Source: WLMZ01 sp037140375
GTDB lineage: Bacteria; Actinomycetota; Acidimicrobiia; Acidimicrobiales; Ilumatobacteraceae
Direction of reading: 5' to 3'
DNA: 64,000 bases
NCBI GenBank assembly: GCA_037140375.1
Contig: JBAXER010000006.1
Span: 1-64,000, forward strand
The position numbers were made by a program, and so were the translations under genes. Position 1 is the first letter of the stretch; the number at the start of each line of letters is the position of its first letter. This document shows positions 34,706 through 44,212 of this stretch, piece after piece. Under the pieces are notes generated by a model. That model was not told the DNA's origin, ran no database searches, and saw nothing but the letters and a program-made list of their open reading frames with translations.

Positions 34706-35941
34706 TCAGTCGACGAGGGCTTGCTGCACCAACTGGCTGAGCTGGCTACGCAACGGATGGGTGTCGGATGGCAGCAGCTGGGTCATGAACACGCACGTGA
34801 TGTCTTCGATTGGGTCCACCCAAAAGGTCGTGCTGGCCGCGCCGCCCCATCCGTAGGTGCCGAGCGAGTTGGCAAGCTTGGCTGCGACTGGGTCGATGGT
34901 GACCGAGCCAAGGAGGCCGAAGCCCACGCCGTCGTAAGGCGTTTCGCTGAACAGCGGACGGCCGAACGAGGTGAGGTCGACCCCGCCCGGCAGGTGGTTC
35001 TTGGTCATGTACTGCACGGTGCGCGGCGAGAGAATGCGCACGCCATTGAGCTCGCCCTTGCGGCGAAGCATGTCGGTGAAGCGCAGGTAGTCGGCCATCG
35101 TAGAAACCAGGCCGCCGCCGCCAAGGAACGCCGATGGCACCTTGAGCGCCGCTTTGCCAGCCTCGGCCAGCAACATTGCCTTGCCGGTGCCGGGGTGTGC
35201 GCCGTAGAGCGCAGCGAGGCGATCGGCGTCGTCGGTAGGCACTGAGAATCCGGTGTCGGTCATGCCCAACGGGGTGAAGAGGCGGGTGCGCAAGAACTCA
35301 TCGAGGGTCTGACCGGTGATGACTTCGATGACGCGACCAAGCACATCGATCGACATTGAGTAGTTCCACTCGGAGCCCGGCTGGAATACCAGCGGCAGAT
35401 TGGCGAGACGGGTGCACACCTCGGCGAGGGTGTCGACCTGAGGTGATCCGAAATCGAAGCCACCGCGGCGATAGAGATCGTCTACTGGATGGGCATACAT
35501 GAATCCGTAGGTCAAGCCTGAGGTGTGGGTCATCAGATGCCACATCCGCATTGGTTCCATGAGCGGCTCGAGCACAGGGTTTACTACCGAGCCGGCTCGC
35601 CACACCTTCTGGTCGGCGAACTCGGGGATGAACTTGCTCACTGGATCCTTGAGCTCGAACAGACCCTCTTCCCAGAGCATCATCGCGGCCACCGACACGA
35701 TGGGCTTGGTCATCGAGTAGATGCGCCAGATGGTGTCGTCGGTAACTGGCACTCCTGCGGCGATGTCGCGCTGGCCGTAGATCTGCGAATGGGCGAGCTT
35801 GCCGTTACGGGTGACGGCAAGCTGGTATCCGGCCAAGCGGCCGTCGTCGACGTACTTGTTGAAGTGGGTGTCGAGCCGAGCGAGGCGTGAGGCATCGAAG
35901 CCCAACTCGGAGGGATCGGCGGCCAAGAGGTGTGCGGTCAT
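34706..35941 (-). CDS. Serine beta-lactamase-like hydrolase (class C / esterase type)
   Basis: A 411-aa protein of the beta-lactamase/transpeptidase-like family. The nucleophile motif is S76-MT-K79 (YSMTKP), followed by a WNYSMS tyrosine motif (Y-x-N equivalent) and WGGAASTTFWVDP near the C-terminus. There is no signal peptide, so a cytoplasmic esterase is more likely than an antibiotic-degrading enzyme. TACAGT (35948-35953) ends 6 nt before the ATG. Confidence 0.88.
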   Translation of the reverse strand: MTAHLLAADPSELGFDASRLARLDTHFNKYVDDGRLAGYQLAVTRNGKLAHSQIYGQRDIAAGVPVTDDTIWRIYSMTKPIVSVAAMMLWEEGLFELKDPVSKFIPEFADQKVWRAGSVVNPVLEPLMEPMRMWHLMTHTSGLTYGFMYAHPVDDLYRRGGFDFGSPQVDTLAEVCTRLANLPLVFQPGSEWNYSMSIDVLGRVIEVITGQTLDEFLRTRLFTPLGMTDTGFSVPTDDADRLAALYGAHPGTGKAMLLAEAGKAALKVPSAFLGGGGLVSTMADYLRFTDMLRRKGELNGVRILSPRTVQYMTKNHLPGGVDLTSFGRPLFSETPYDGVGFGLLGSVTIDPVAAKLANSLGTYGWGGAASTTFWVDPIEDITCVFMTQLLPSDTHPLRSQLSQLVQQALVD

Positions 35942-36018
35942 CTGCGCACTGTAGAGCGGCAGCGGCCAAGGTTGCCGAGTTGGCCTCGCGGCTTGGCCTC
36001 GCGGCGTGGCCGCGACGA

Positions 36019-36642
36019 TCAGGTGAGCTGGGCGACGATCAGTGCCAACAGTTCGTCGTATTCGTCGACGGCGGTGAACTGCGGGAACATGGTCTTGATG
36101 CTGTCGGGTGCGTGAAACAGAAAGCCCGCGTCGGCTTCGGCAAGCATCGCGGTGTCGTTGAACGAGTCGCCAGCGGCGATGACTCGATAGTTCAACCCGT
36201 GCAGGGCGCGTACGGCCTCGCGCTTTTGGTCGGGAAGGCGAAGTTTGTAATCGACGATCTGATCGTTCTCGACCACGAGTCGGTGGCAGATCAACGTGGG
36301 GAATCCCAACTGGCGCATGAGTGGCTGGCCGAACTGCTCGAACGTGTCGGAGAGCAGCAAGACCTGAGTCATCGAGCGAAGTGTGTCGAGGAACTCGCGG
36401 GCGCCCTCGAGCGGCGACAACGTGGAGATCACGTCGGCAATGGTTGACATCGTGAGCCCGTGCTCGCTGAGCAATTGCAGGCGGCCGCGCATGAGCACGT
36501 CGTAGTCGGGTTCGTCGCGAGTGGTGCGGCGCAACGCTTCGATGCCGGTGCGCTCAGCGACGGCGATCCAGATCTCGGGAACGAGCACGCCCTCAAGATC
36601 GAGGGTGACGATGGATTGTTGCGGGGTCGACGTTGCACTCAC
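36019..36642 (-). CDS. thrH: HAD phosphatase, ThrH-like (phosphoserine phosphatase / homoserine phosphotransferase)
   Basis: A 207-aa HAD enzyme. Motif I is LDLEGVLVPE, LLSDTFEQF is motif II and AGDSFNDTAML is motif III/IV. The stretch RRTTRDEPDYDVLM is characteristic of ThrH, which removes phosphate from phosphoserine and can pass it to homoserine. GTG start. An inverted repeat TGAACATTGTTCA lies just upstream at 36645-36657. Confidence 0.82.
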   Translation of the reverse strand: MSATSTPQQSIVTLDLEGVLVPEIWIAVAERTGIEALRRTTRDEPDYDVLMRGRLQLLSEHGLTMSTIADVISTLSPLEGAREFLDTLRSMTQVLLLSDTFEQFGQPLMRQLGFPTLICHRLVVENDQIVDYKLRLPDQKREAVRALHGLNYRVIAAGDSFNDTAMLAEADAGFLFHAPDSIKTMFPQFTAVDEYDELLALIVAQLT

Positions 36643-36699
36643 AGTTGAACATTGTTCACGATGGGCGCACTTGGATACGAAAGCAACGACAATCTGCGC

Positions 36700-38841
36700 T
36701 CAGAGAGTGACGGCTACCGCATGCGCCGAATGCATCGCGCCTTCGATGTAGCCCACCTCGCTAGCGTCGCCAACCACGTGCACAACGAGGCCCGCGTCGC
36801 GAAGTTGGTCGGCGAGGCTGGTGTCGCTGCGCACCTCGCTGGCGATGATGACATCGGTTGCGGTAACCGAGATCACATCGCCCGACGCCGTGCCATCGGC
36901 GGTATGAACTTGGTACAGCACGTGGGTTGCAGTGATCTCAGTGACCTGTGCGTTGCGCACCAATGTGACCCCGTGGTTCGTGGTCTTGAGCACTGCAGTC
37001 CACCGGCGTGGCATTGCCATGGGCAATCCAAAGTGCGGCCCCTGCTCGAGCACCGTGACCGTGCGGTCGCGCTCGGCAAGAAACTCGGCGAGCTCAAGAC
37101 CAACAAGGCCTCCGCCCACGATGACGATGTGCTTACCCACGGGCATCCAGCGGCGTGACAACGATCGGATGGTGTCGGCGCTCTTGGTGAGGCGCAGTGT
37201 GCGTCCGACGGCGAGCGCGGCTCGGTTGAGGAGCGACTGTTTCCCGCCGGCGCTGTCGTCGGTGTGCCCGATGATGAGGGCGCGCATCTCGTCGCCGGAT
37301 CGCACGTGGTCGAGGTCGCCGCCCGGCACAGCAAGGCGATCACGTTTTGCTCCCGTCGCAACCACCACGATGTCTGGCTGCATGCTCGTGATCGATTCGA
37401 CGGTGGCGGTGTGCCCGAGCTTGATGTTGACGCCGTTCTGGCGGACTTCGTGGCCGAGCCAATCGACCAACATCTCGTTCGCGGGTGTGGTGAGTTGGCT
37501 GAACCACATCGTTCCGCCGAGCCGATCACCGCGCTCGAGCAGGGTGACGCGATGGCCGCGCTGCGAAGCGATGCGCGCCGATTCGAGGCCGCCCGGACCG
37601 CCACCGATAACCACGACGTGAACGGGCTTTGCGGTGAGTGCAATCTGTTGGGTTGCAGCGATCTCATTGCCAAGGGCAGGGTTCACAGCGCATCGGGGTG
37701 GGGCATCAAAGAAGTTCTGCTCGACGCATACGTAACAGTTGATGCACGGGCGGATCGATGCGCGCTTGCCCTCGGCGAGTTTGTTGACGAGCTCGGGATC
37801 GGCGAGCTGCTGACGGCCAAGAGACACGAAGTCGCATTCGCCAGCGGCAAGCATTTCTTCAGCGATCTCAGGCAACAGCCGGCCTACCGCAATCACTGGA
37901 ATTCGCACAGCGCGCTTCACGGTGGCAGCCATCTCACGGTATTGGCCAACCTCGGCCGGAAGTGGGCCAAGGGTGAAGTCGCGAAACGGATTCACAGCAT
38001 TGGCCGAGACATGAATGGCGTCGGCGCCGGCCGCCTCGGCCAGGCGAGCCGTGGCCGCGGTTTCTTCGGGCGTGATGCCGCCGGGGATTCCGTATTCGCA
38101 GCCGTTGAGGCGCACGATGATGGGGAAGTCGACTCCGACCCGCGCACGAACAGAGCGAATCACTTCGACAAGCAAGCGCGAGCGCCCATAGAGGTCGCCA
38201 CCGTATTCGTCGGTGCGCAAGTTGTAGGCCGATGACAAGAAGGTGGAGATCAAGTATCCGTGCGCGCCGTGAATCTCGACCGCATCGCAGCCGGCCGATT
38301 GCACGCGCGCAGCCGCATCGGCGAACTGCTCTGCGACCCACACCAAGTCGTCGGCGGTAGCTGACTTGTAGGTGGCCGGCTTCCCCTGTGTTGCTGTGGC
38401 GAGCCGCATCAGCTCGTCGATTGGATTGTCGGCGAGCGCGCTGAGATCCATGCGATCTGGCGGAGGGTTCGGCACGAGCTGCGGCCGGCCGTCGGCCGAG
38501 TCGACACTGGCGGTTTTGCCATGGTGGCACAGCTGCACGCAGACTCTCCCGCCTGCAGCGTGCACGCCTGCGGCAAGCGCGGTGAGGCCGGGAATGAAAC
38601 GGTCGTCGCTCAACCCTGGCTGCTTGCGAGAGGTGGCTCCAAGGGGCCACGAGACCGCTGACGCCCCGGTGATAACCAATGAGCACCCACCGGCCGCTCG
38701 GGCCGAGTAATGCTCAACCTCGGCGACAGTAATGGCGCCCTCATCGCAATGGTTCATGTCCATCGCAGGCAGGATCACCCGGTTGGGCAAGGTCATCGAT
38801 CCGATCGATGCGGGGCTCAACATGGTGCGAAAGTCGGTCAC
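36700..38841 (-). CDS. FadH-like FMN/FAD/[4Fe-4S] oxidoreductase (2,4-dienoyl-CoA reductase family)
   Basis: A 713-aa protein. The N-terminal half is an old-yellow-enzyme TIM barrel (LPNRVILPAMDMNHCDEG, EIHGAHGYLISTFLS). A cysteine cluster (CINCYVCVEQ ... RCAVNP) binds a 4Fe-4S cluster, and the C-terminal half has two dinucleotide-binding folds (VVIGGGPGGLESA and IVIGGG-like IVGGGLVGLE). The family reduces dienoyl-CoA, enones or trimethylamine. The GTG start is 4 bases from a semi-palindrome of the TCTGAC-N5-GTCAGA type. It diverges from the acyl-CoA ligase gene. Confidence 0.88.
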   Translation of the reverse strand: MTDFRTMLSPASIGSMTLPNRVILPAMDMNHCDEGAITVAEVEHYSARAAGGCSLVITGASAVSWPLGATSRKQPGLSDDRFIPGLTALAAGVHAAGGRVCVQLCHHGKTASVDSADGRPQLVPNPPPDRMDLSALADNPIDELMRLATATQGKPATYKSATADDLVWVAEQFADAAARVQSAGCDAVEIHGAHGYLISTFLSSAYNLRTDEYGGDLYGRSRLLVEVIRSVRARVGVDFPIIVRLNGCEYGIPGGITPEETAATARLAEAAGADAIHVSANAVNPFRDFTLGPLPAEVGQYREMAATVKRAVRIPVIAVGRLLPEIAEEMLAAGECDFVSLGRQQLADPELVNKLAEGKRASIRPCINCYVCVEQNFFDAPPRCAVNPALGNEIAATQQIALTAKPVHVVVIGGGPGGLESARIASQRGHRVTLLERGDRLGGTMWFSQLTTPANEMLVDWLGHEVRQNGVNIKLGHTATVESITSMQPDIVVVATGAKRDRLAVPGGDLDHVRSGDEMRALIIGHTDDSAGGKQSLLNRAALAVGRTLRLTKSADTIRSLSRRWMPVGKHIVIVGGGLVGLELAEFLAERDRTVTVLEQGPHFGLPMAMPRRWTAVLKTTNHGVTLVRNAQVTEITATHVLYQVHTADGTASGDVISVTATDVIIASEVRSDTSLADQLRDAGLVVHVVGDASEVGYIEGAMHSAHAVAVTL

Positions 38842-38845
38842 GAAA

Positions 38846-38862
38846 ACCGACGATACGTCAGA
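38846..38862. promoter_or_regulatory. Degenerate TCTGAC-N5-GTCAGA operator between FadH-like and acyl-CoA ligase genes
   Basis: ACCGAC-GATAC-GTCAGA has one perfect half (GTCAGA, also followed by T as in the two perfect sites) and one half with two changes. It sits between the divergent starts at 38841 and 38912 and overlaps a -10-like TATCGT for the FadH-like gene (38850-38855). Confidence 0.45.
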
Positions 38863-38911
38863 TCACACTTGAACGAGGTTGTCAGGCGTTGCGGGTGCAA
38901 GAGTAGGTGCC

Positions 38912-40573
38912 ATGGGGATCACATTTGATGAGGCAATGGGGCAGACAACCGCGGCTGGCAGCCAGTTCGAGATCGGCGATGCGCTGATCAACGGCGCAAT
39001 GCAGCGGGTGTTTGTGAACGCCCCGCCGAACCTCACAGCGTTCTATGCAGCGGCGCCTGCCGAGTCCACGTTCTTGGTTTACGAAGACGAGAACTACACG
39101 TTTGGTCAGGTTCGTGAGACCAGTGCTGCGCTTGGTGCGGCGCTCGTCGAGCGATACGGAGTCCGCAAGGGAGATCGCGTTGCGGTTGCGATGCGTAACT
39201 TTCCCGAGTGGGTCATCGCGTTCGCCGCGATCACCTCGATCGGAGCCATCTCGGTGTCGATGAACTCGTGGTGGACCGAGGACGAAATGGACTTCGCTCT
39301 CGAAGACTGCGGAGCCAAGGTGCTCATCGCCGATGACATCCGCATTGAGCGCTCGTTGTCGTCGTGCGCCCGGTTGGGCACGCGAATTATCGGCGTTCGT
39401 CTCGACACAGTTCCTGCTGGCGTCGACACATGGAACGACGTCGTCATTCCCGGCACGCCCATGCCGCAGGTAGACATTGGTCCGCACGACGACGCCACCA
39501 TCTTGTACACATCGGGCACCACCGGACGGCCGAAGGGCGCGGTGTCTACGCATGGTTCGATCATTCAAGCGATGATGGCGTTCTCGTGTCGTGCCGCTGC
39601 CGAGCGCTTGCGCCAACCATCCGAGCCGCTCACGCATCCGCCCGCGTTCATCTTGATCGTGCCGCTGTTCCATGTCACCGGCTGCGTGCCCGTGATGCTT
39701 GGCTGTTTCGCCGGCGGCGTGAAGCTGGTCATCATGTACAAGTGGGATGCCGACAAGGCGCTCGAGCTCATCGAGCGTGAACACGTCACCAACTTCGTGG
39801 GCGTGCCCACCCAGAGTTGGGATCTCGTGCACTCTCCACGTTTCAGCGAGTTCGATACCTCAAGTCTGCGCGATATCGGCGGCGGTGGAGCACCTGCGCC
39901 ACCAGCATTGGTCGAGAAGGTCTCGAGCAGCTTCGCCAAGGGCAAGCCCACCATTGGTTACGGCATGACCGAGACCAATGCCTATGGCCCCGGCAACCGT
40001 GGCCAGGATTACGTGAATAAGCCCACCAGTTCGGGGCGTGTCGTTCCGATCATGACCATTGGTGTTCGCGACCCCGAGGGCAATGCGCTGCCGGTGGGCG
40101 AGCGTGGCGAGATCTGGTTCAAAGGCCCCAACCTCATTCGTGGATACTGGAATCGCCCAGAGGCAACAGCCGAGACCATCGTCGATGGTTGGTTGCGGTC
40201 GGGCGACCTTGGTCATCTCGACGACGAAGGATTCATTTACGTTGAAGACCGTGTGAAAGACATGATTCTGCGCGCTGGCGAAAATGTGTATTGCGCCGAG
40301 GTCGAGGCCGCTGTCTACGAGCACGACAGTGTGCACGAGGCAGCAGTGTTTGGTGTTCCGCACGAGCGTCTTGGCGAAGAGGTTGCCGTCGCCATTTTGG
40401 TGAAGGCTGGAGCCCAGCTCACGGCACAAGAGATTCGAGATCACGTTGCGGTGCGGTTGGCCTCGTTCAAGGTGCCAGCACACGTGATCTTCTTTACCGA
40501 GGCGCTACCGCGTAACGCGTCGGGCAAGATCCTTAAGCGCGAACTGCAGCGTCAAATCGCCGACGCAAAGTAG
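38912..40573 (+). CDS. Acyl-CoA synthetase / AMP-dependent ligase
   Basis: About 553 aa with the adenylate-forming motifs YTSGTTGRPKG, GYGMTETNA, RSGDLGHLDDEGFIYVEDR and the catalytic Lys in RNASGKILKREL. It activates a carboxylic acid to its CoA thioester; the chain type cannot be read from sequence. ATG at 38912 is preferred; TTG at 38879 would add 11 residues. Its stop lies inside a palindrome (40569-40590). Confidence 0.9.
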   Translation: MGITFDEAMGQTTAAGSQFEIGDALINGAMQRVFVNAPPNLTAFYAAAPAESTFLVYEDENYTFGQVRETSAALGAALVERYGVRKGDRVAVAMRNFPEWVIAFAAITSIGAISVSMNSWWTEDEMDFALEDCGAKVLIADDIRIERSLSSCARLGTRIIGVRLDTVPAGVDTWNDVVIPGTPMPQVDIGPHDDATILYTSGTTGRPKGAVSTHGSIIQAMMAFSCRAAAERLRQPSEPLTHPPAFILIVPLFHVTGCVPVMLGCFAGGVKLVIMYKWDADKALELIEREHVTNFVGVPTQSWDLVHSPRFSEFDTSSLRDIGGGGAPAPPALVEKVSSSFAKGKPTIGYGMTETNAYGPGNRGQDYVNKPTSSGRVVPIMTIGVRDPEGNALPVGERGEIWFKGPNLIRGYWNRPEATAETIVDGWLRSGDLGHLDDEGFIYVEDRVKDMILRAGENVYCAEVEAAVYEHDSVHEAAVFGVPHERLGEEVAVAILVKAGAQLTAQEIRDHVAVRLASFKVPAHVIFFTEALPRNASGKILKRELQRQIADAK

Positions 40574-40590
40574 TTGCACATGCAACTACT
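40569..40590. repeat. 22-bp palindrome with GTTGCA-CA-TGCAAC core between convergent genes
   Basis: AGTAGTTGCA and TGCAACTACT are exact inverted arms separated by CA. A two-base loop is too short for an RNA hairpin terminator, so a DNA-binding site is more likely; TAGTTGCA-NN-TGCAACTA resembles MarR-type operators. The first five bases are the end of the ligase gene, including its stop. The core is shared with 6268-6285 and 55288-55303. Confidence 0.65.
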
Positions 40591-40603
40591 GATGTAGCAA
40601 CAC

Positions 40604-41977
40604 CTACAGCTGAAGCAGGGCGTTCTCGACCAGCTCGGTAAGCGCCGGATGAATGTAGATCTGCTCACGCGCCATCTGGTCGACAGTTTGACCAAACTTC
40701 ATTCCCTGGATGAGCTGCTGAATCAAGATGCTCGACTGCGGCCCAATAATGTGCGCGCCCAACAACTGCCGCGTATTGGGGTCAGCGATCAGCTTGCAAA
40801 AGTGGTCGGTGTCTTCCATCGCCCAGCCAAAAGCGACGTCGGCATAACGCTGTACGGCGGTGATGTAGGGCAGGCCAGCAGCGCGCAGCGACTGTTCGGT
40901 TTCGCCAACGGAGGCCACCTGTGGATCAGCGAATACGGCGTGGGGGATGGGCCACAGGTCGGCGGTGCGCATGGTGTCGGGGTGGATGATGTTGTGCGCC
41001 ACGGCGCGGCATTCGGCGTTGGCAACATGCTTGAGCTGATTCGGATTGGTGACGTCGCCAAGCGCCCAAACGCCGGGCACGTTTGTGCGCAGATATTCGT
41101 CGGTGATGATGAAGCCGTCTTGGTCGAGCTCAACGCCGGCTGATTCAAGGTTCATCAGATCGCCATTGGGGGTGCGACCGATCGCGATAAGTAGCGCATC
41201 GCCGGTGATGCGATGCGTGTGGCCATCGGTCTTCACCTTCACGGTGATTTCGTCGCCCACCTGATCGACGCGCTCGATGTGAGTGTGCGTGCGTACATCG
41301 AACCGCTTGCTGTAGAGCTCGGTGAATCGCTCGCTGACGGCCTCGTCTTCGCGGGCCAACAAACGCCCACTGCGAATGATCATGGTGATGCGGCTGCCCA
41401 TTGCTGCGAACACATGCGCCATCTCTGTGGCGATGTAGCCGCCACCGAAGATGATGAGGTGCTCGGGCACCGCCGCCACGCGCATGATGGTGTCGCTGGT
41501 GTGGAAATCGACAGCATCGAGTCCGTCGATGTGCGGCAATGTGGGCCGGGCTCCGGCGGCCACCACAATGTGTTCAGCCGTAATGTGCTCACCGTTGACC
41601 TCGATCACCTTGGGCGCCACGAAGGTGCCCTCGCCGGTGAACACGTGCACATTGTCGAGCGATTCGCGATACGCCTTACCGCTCGGGGGGATCGAATCGA
41701 TGCGACCGAAAACACGGTTCACGATGTCGGGCCAACGCACCTGATTCACGGTGGCATCGATGCCGAATTTCGAAGCGGTTTGGATGTGTGACACCACATC
41801 GGCGGTGTACACCAACATCTTCGTCGGGATGCAGCCACGGTTGAGGCAGGTGCCGCCGAAAACGTCTTTTTCGACGATGGCGACGCGAAGGTTGTCCCAC
41901 TCGGGAGTGAGCAAGCTGTTGCCCGACCCCGTGCCAATGATGATGACGTCAAACTCTGTGGCCGAATGCTGCTGCAT
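40604..41977 (-). CDS. mtr: Mycothione reductase
   Basis: About 457 aa, a flavin disulfide reductase: FAD loop IIGTGSGN, redox pair GGTCLNRGC (Cys44/Cys49), NADPH loop FGGGYIATEMAHVF, and C-terminal His-Glu motif IHPALTELVENAL. It closely follows mycothione reductase, which keeps the actinobacterial thiol mycothiol reduced. ATG at 41977 is 10 bases after the stop of the upstream thiolase-like gene; the longer frame is not used. It may be cotranscribed with the thiolase/DUF35 genes. Confidence 0.9.
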   Translation of the reverse strand: MQQHSATEFDVIIIGTGSGNSLLTPEWDNLRVAIVEKDVFGGTCLNRGCIPTKMLVYTADVVSHIQTASKFGIDATVNQVRWPDIVNRVFGRIDSIPPSGKAYRESLDNVHVFTGEGTFVAPKVIEVNGEHITAEHIVVAAGARPTLPHIDGLDAVDFHTSDTIMRVAAVPEHLIIFGGGYIATEMAHVFAAMGSRITMIIRSGRLLAREDEAVSERFTELYSKRFDVRTHTHIERVDQVGDEITVKVKTDGHTHRITGDALLIAIGRTPNGDLMNLESAGVELDQDGFIITDEYLRTNVPGVWALGDVTNPNQLKHVANAECRAVAHNIIHPDTMRTADLWPIPHAVFADPQVASVGETEQSLRAAGLPYITAVQRYADVAFGWAMEDTDHFCKLIADPNTRQLLGAHIIGPQSSILIQQLIQGMKFGQTVDQMAREQIYIHPALTELVENALLQL

Positions 41978-41987
41978 CCGATTGACC

Positions 41988-43145
41988 CTAGGGCTTGTCT
42001 TTGCCGACGACCCACATTGCGAAGAACTGGCTGCCGCCGCCGTAGGCATGACCGAATGCTTTACGCACGCTGTCGACCTGATGCTCGCCGGCAATACCCA
42101 TCACTTGCATAGCAGCCTCGCCGAATCTCAACATGCCGCTGGCACCGATTGGGTTCGTTGACAACACCCCGCCACTGCAGTTCACCGGAAGGCGACCAGT
42201 CATCTCGGTGACGCCGTCTTCGACAAAGCGCCAACCGTGATCCTTGGGAGCGAAGCCGAGGCTTTCGAGCCACATTGGTTCGAACCAGGCGAACGGTACG
42301 TACATCTCGACAGCGTCGATCTCGTCGATTGGTGACGTGATGCCAGCCTTGCGCCATAGATCGTTGGCGCAGTCTTCGCTGGCCCGTGGGCTCACCTGGT
42401 TGCGACCGGCAAACGCGGTTGGCTCGCTGCGCATTGCAGTGGCATGCACCCATGCCTTGGGACCGTCGTGGGCGTCGGCGACATCTTCGCTGGCGAGCAC
42501 CAATGCCATCGCGCCGTCGCTACTTGGGCAGGTCTCGACCATGCGCACTGGATCCCACAGCATCGGGCTAGCCATCGCCTTTTCGAGTGTCCAGTCGGGC
42601 TCGTGCAGGTGTGCGTATGGGTTGCGGCATGCGTTGGTGCGGTCCTTCACGGCCACCATGCAACCAATGTGCGATGGTGCGCCGCTGCGCTTGATGTACG
42701 AGCGAATGATTGGCGAGAAGTAGCCGCCGGCACCTGCGTGCACTGGCATCCCGAAAGGCATCGGCACCGATAGCGCCCACATCGCGTTGCCGTCGCTCTG
42801 CTTTTCGAAGCCAACGGTAAGCACTCGCTTGTGCACGCCCGACATCACGTGCTGCGCAGCCACGATTGCGGTGGAGCCGCCGACGCTGCCTGCGGTGTGC
42901 ACACGGAACACGGGCTTACCGGCAGCGGCGAGTGAGTCGACGAGCCACAGTTCGGGCATCATCACACCCTCGAGCATGTCGGGTGCCTTGCCGATGACGA
43001 TCGCGTCGATGTCGGCCATCGTGAGCTGAGCTGACTCGAGCGCACGATCTACAGCTTCACGGACGAGGCCCGCAATAGAGACGTCGGCCCGGCACGAAGT
43101 GTGCTGGGTCTGACCAACGCCGATGACAGCACAACGCTCAGCCAT
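41988..43145 (-). CDS. Thiolase-like protein (SCP2/Ltp type) lacking the catalytic Cys
   Basis: About 385 aa with the thiolase fold and the short length of lipid-transfer-protein (SCP2) thiolases. The nucleophile position reads TAGSVGGSTA, with Ser instead of Cys; the GHP motif reads TNPIGASG, with Asn instead of His; and the second Cys region reads GHAYGGGS. Classical thiolysis is therefore unlikely. This pattern and the DUF35 neighbours recall Ltp2-DUF35 retro-aldolases of steroid side-chain breakdown. ATG at 43145 overlaps the upstream stop (TGATG). Confidence 0.85.
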   Translation of the reverse strand: MAERCAVIGVGQTQHTSCRADVSIAGLVREAVDRALESAQLTMADIDAIVIGKAPDMLEGVMMPELWLVDSLAAAGKPVFRVHTAGSVGGSTAIVAAQHVMSGVHKRVLTVGFEKQSDGNAMWALSVPMPFGMPVHAGAGGYFSPIIRSYIKRSGAPSHIGCMVAVKDRTNACRNPYAHLHEPDWTLEKAMASPMLWDPVRMVETCPSSDGAMALVLASEDVADAHDGPKAWVHATAMRSEPTAFAGRNQVSPRASEDCANDLWRKAGITSPIDEIDAVEMYVPFAWFEPMWLESLGFAPKDHGWRFVEDGVTEMTGRLPVNCSGGVLSTNPIGASGMLRFGEAAMQVMGIAGEHQVDSVRKAFGHAYGGGSQFFAMWVVGKDKP

Positions 43146-44197
43146 CACTCACCTTCCAATACACACACGAGGTTTTGTTGCATCCATGCACCCGATGACG
43201 CATGCCCGATGGCGCGGTCGGCGGTGCCGTTCATGACGCGGGTCGCAGCTTCGGCGAAGCGGGCGAGACCAGCAGACATCATTGGGTTCGCGCAGAGCGC
43301 TCCGCCACTTGGGTTGATCGTTGTTGACTCGCTGAGCCCGAGCGCACTGGTGAGCAACAGCTCTTGGTGACTGTACGGCGCATGCAGTTCGGCAACATCG
43401 ATTTTGTCGTTCGCAACGCCAGCCTTATGGGCTGCAAGCGCAGCCGATGGCAACGTGGTCATCGACCGGTTACCAAGGTTCTGCGACTCGATGCGGTGAT
43501 CGATGCCGCGGATCCATGCGGGGCGGTCAGCGAGGCTGCGAGCCCTATCGCCGGCAGCGATGATCACGGCGGTCACGCCGTCGGCGTGGGCTGGGCAATC
43601 GAGCTCGCGTAACGGATCGGCCACCAATTGGGCGGCCATCAACGCCTCGATCGAGTGATCGCCACGACGCAGTGCCTTGGGGTTCGTGAGCGCGTTGCGA
43701 TGGCTGCGCTGCGCCACTTCAGCCATGGCACGTTCGGTGACAACGCCCGACTCGAGACACGCACGTGCCTGCATTGCGGCGATCGAGCGATCGTCGGGCC
43801 ACAGTGGTCCAACGACATACGGATCGAGTTGCAGGGTGAGGATGCGGTTGATGTCGCCGCTACTGCTGCGTCCGTTACCGAACACCAACGCGGTGTCGAT
43901 CTCGCCGGTCTGAATCTTCAGCCAAGCTTCGTAGAGAGCAAAGGCGCCGTCGGCTTCGACATGGCTTTCGATGATCGGCGGCCACGCGCCCAACGCATCG
44001 ACGGCCGACACGAAACTGAACGGCTGACCGGTCATGTAGTCGCAACTGCCGTGGCACCAAAACCCGATGTCGGTCTTGGTCATTGAGGCGTTGGCGAGCA
44101 CTTGCTGAATCACCGGAATCAGCATCTCGACAGGAGTCGAGGTAGTGGTTGAAGTGTTGTCGGCCTGTGCCGACGCGATAATGGCTACTTCACGCAT
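43145..44197 (-). CDS. Second thiolase-like protein (short, lacking catalytic Cys)
   Basis: A 350-aa thiolase-superfamily protein, shorter than its neighbour. The nucleophile position (HVEADGAFAL) has no Cys, the GHP motif is ANPMMSAG, and the C-terminal region reads GHASSGAW. VAELHAPYSHQELLL matches the SCP2-thiolase VELHDCF-type segment. It may form a heterocomplex with the downstream thiolase-like protein and the DUF35 proteins. GGGAGATC precedes the ATG. Confidence 0.8.
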   Translation of the reverse strand: MREVAIIASAQADNTSTTTSTPVEMLIPVIQQVLANASMTKTDIGFWCHGSCDYMTGQPFSFVSAVDALGAWPPIIESHVEADGAFALYEAWLKIQTGEIDTALVFGNGRSSSGDINRILTLQLDPYVVGPLWPDDRSIAAMQARACLESGVVTERAMAEVAQRSHRNALTNPKALRRGDHSIEALMAAQLVADPLRELDCPAHADGVTAVIIAAGDRARSLADRPAWIRGIDHRIESQNLGNRSMTTLPSAALAAHKAGVANDKIDVAELHAPYSHQELLLTSALGLSESTTINPSGGALCANPMMSAGLARFAEAATRVMNGTADRAIGHASSGAWMQQNLVCVLEGE

Positions 44198-44212
44198 GAC
44201 TGATCTCCCGGC

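Noticed and set aside
36645..36657. TGAACATTGTTCA upstream of thrH as a LexA box
   Set aside because: The spacing between GAAC and GTTC is three bases, not four, and the flanking bases do not fit the consensus. It may still bind another regulator but there is no support.
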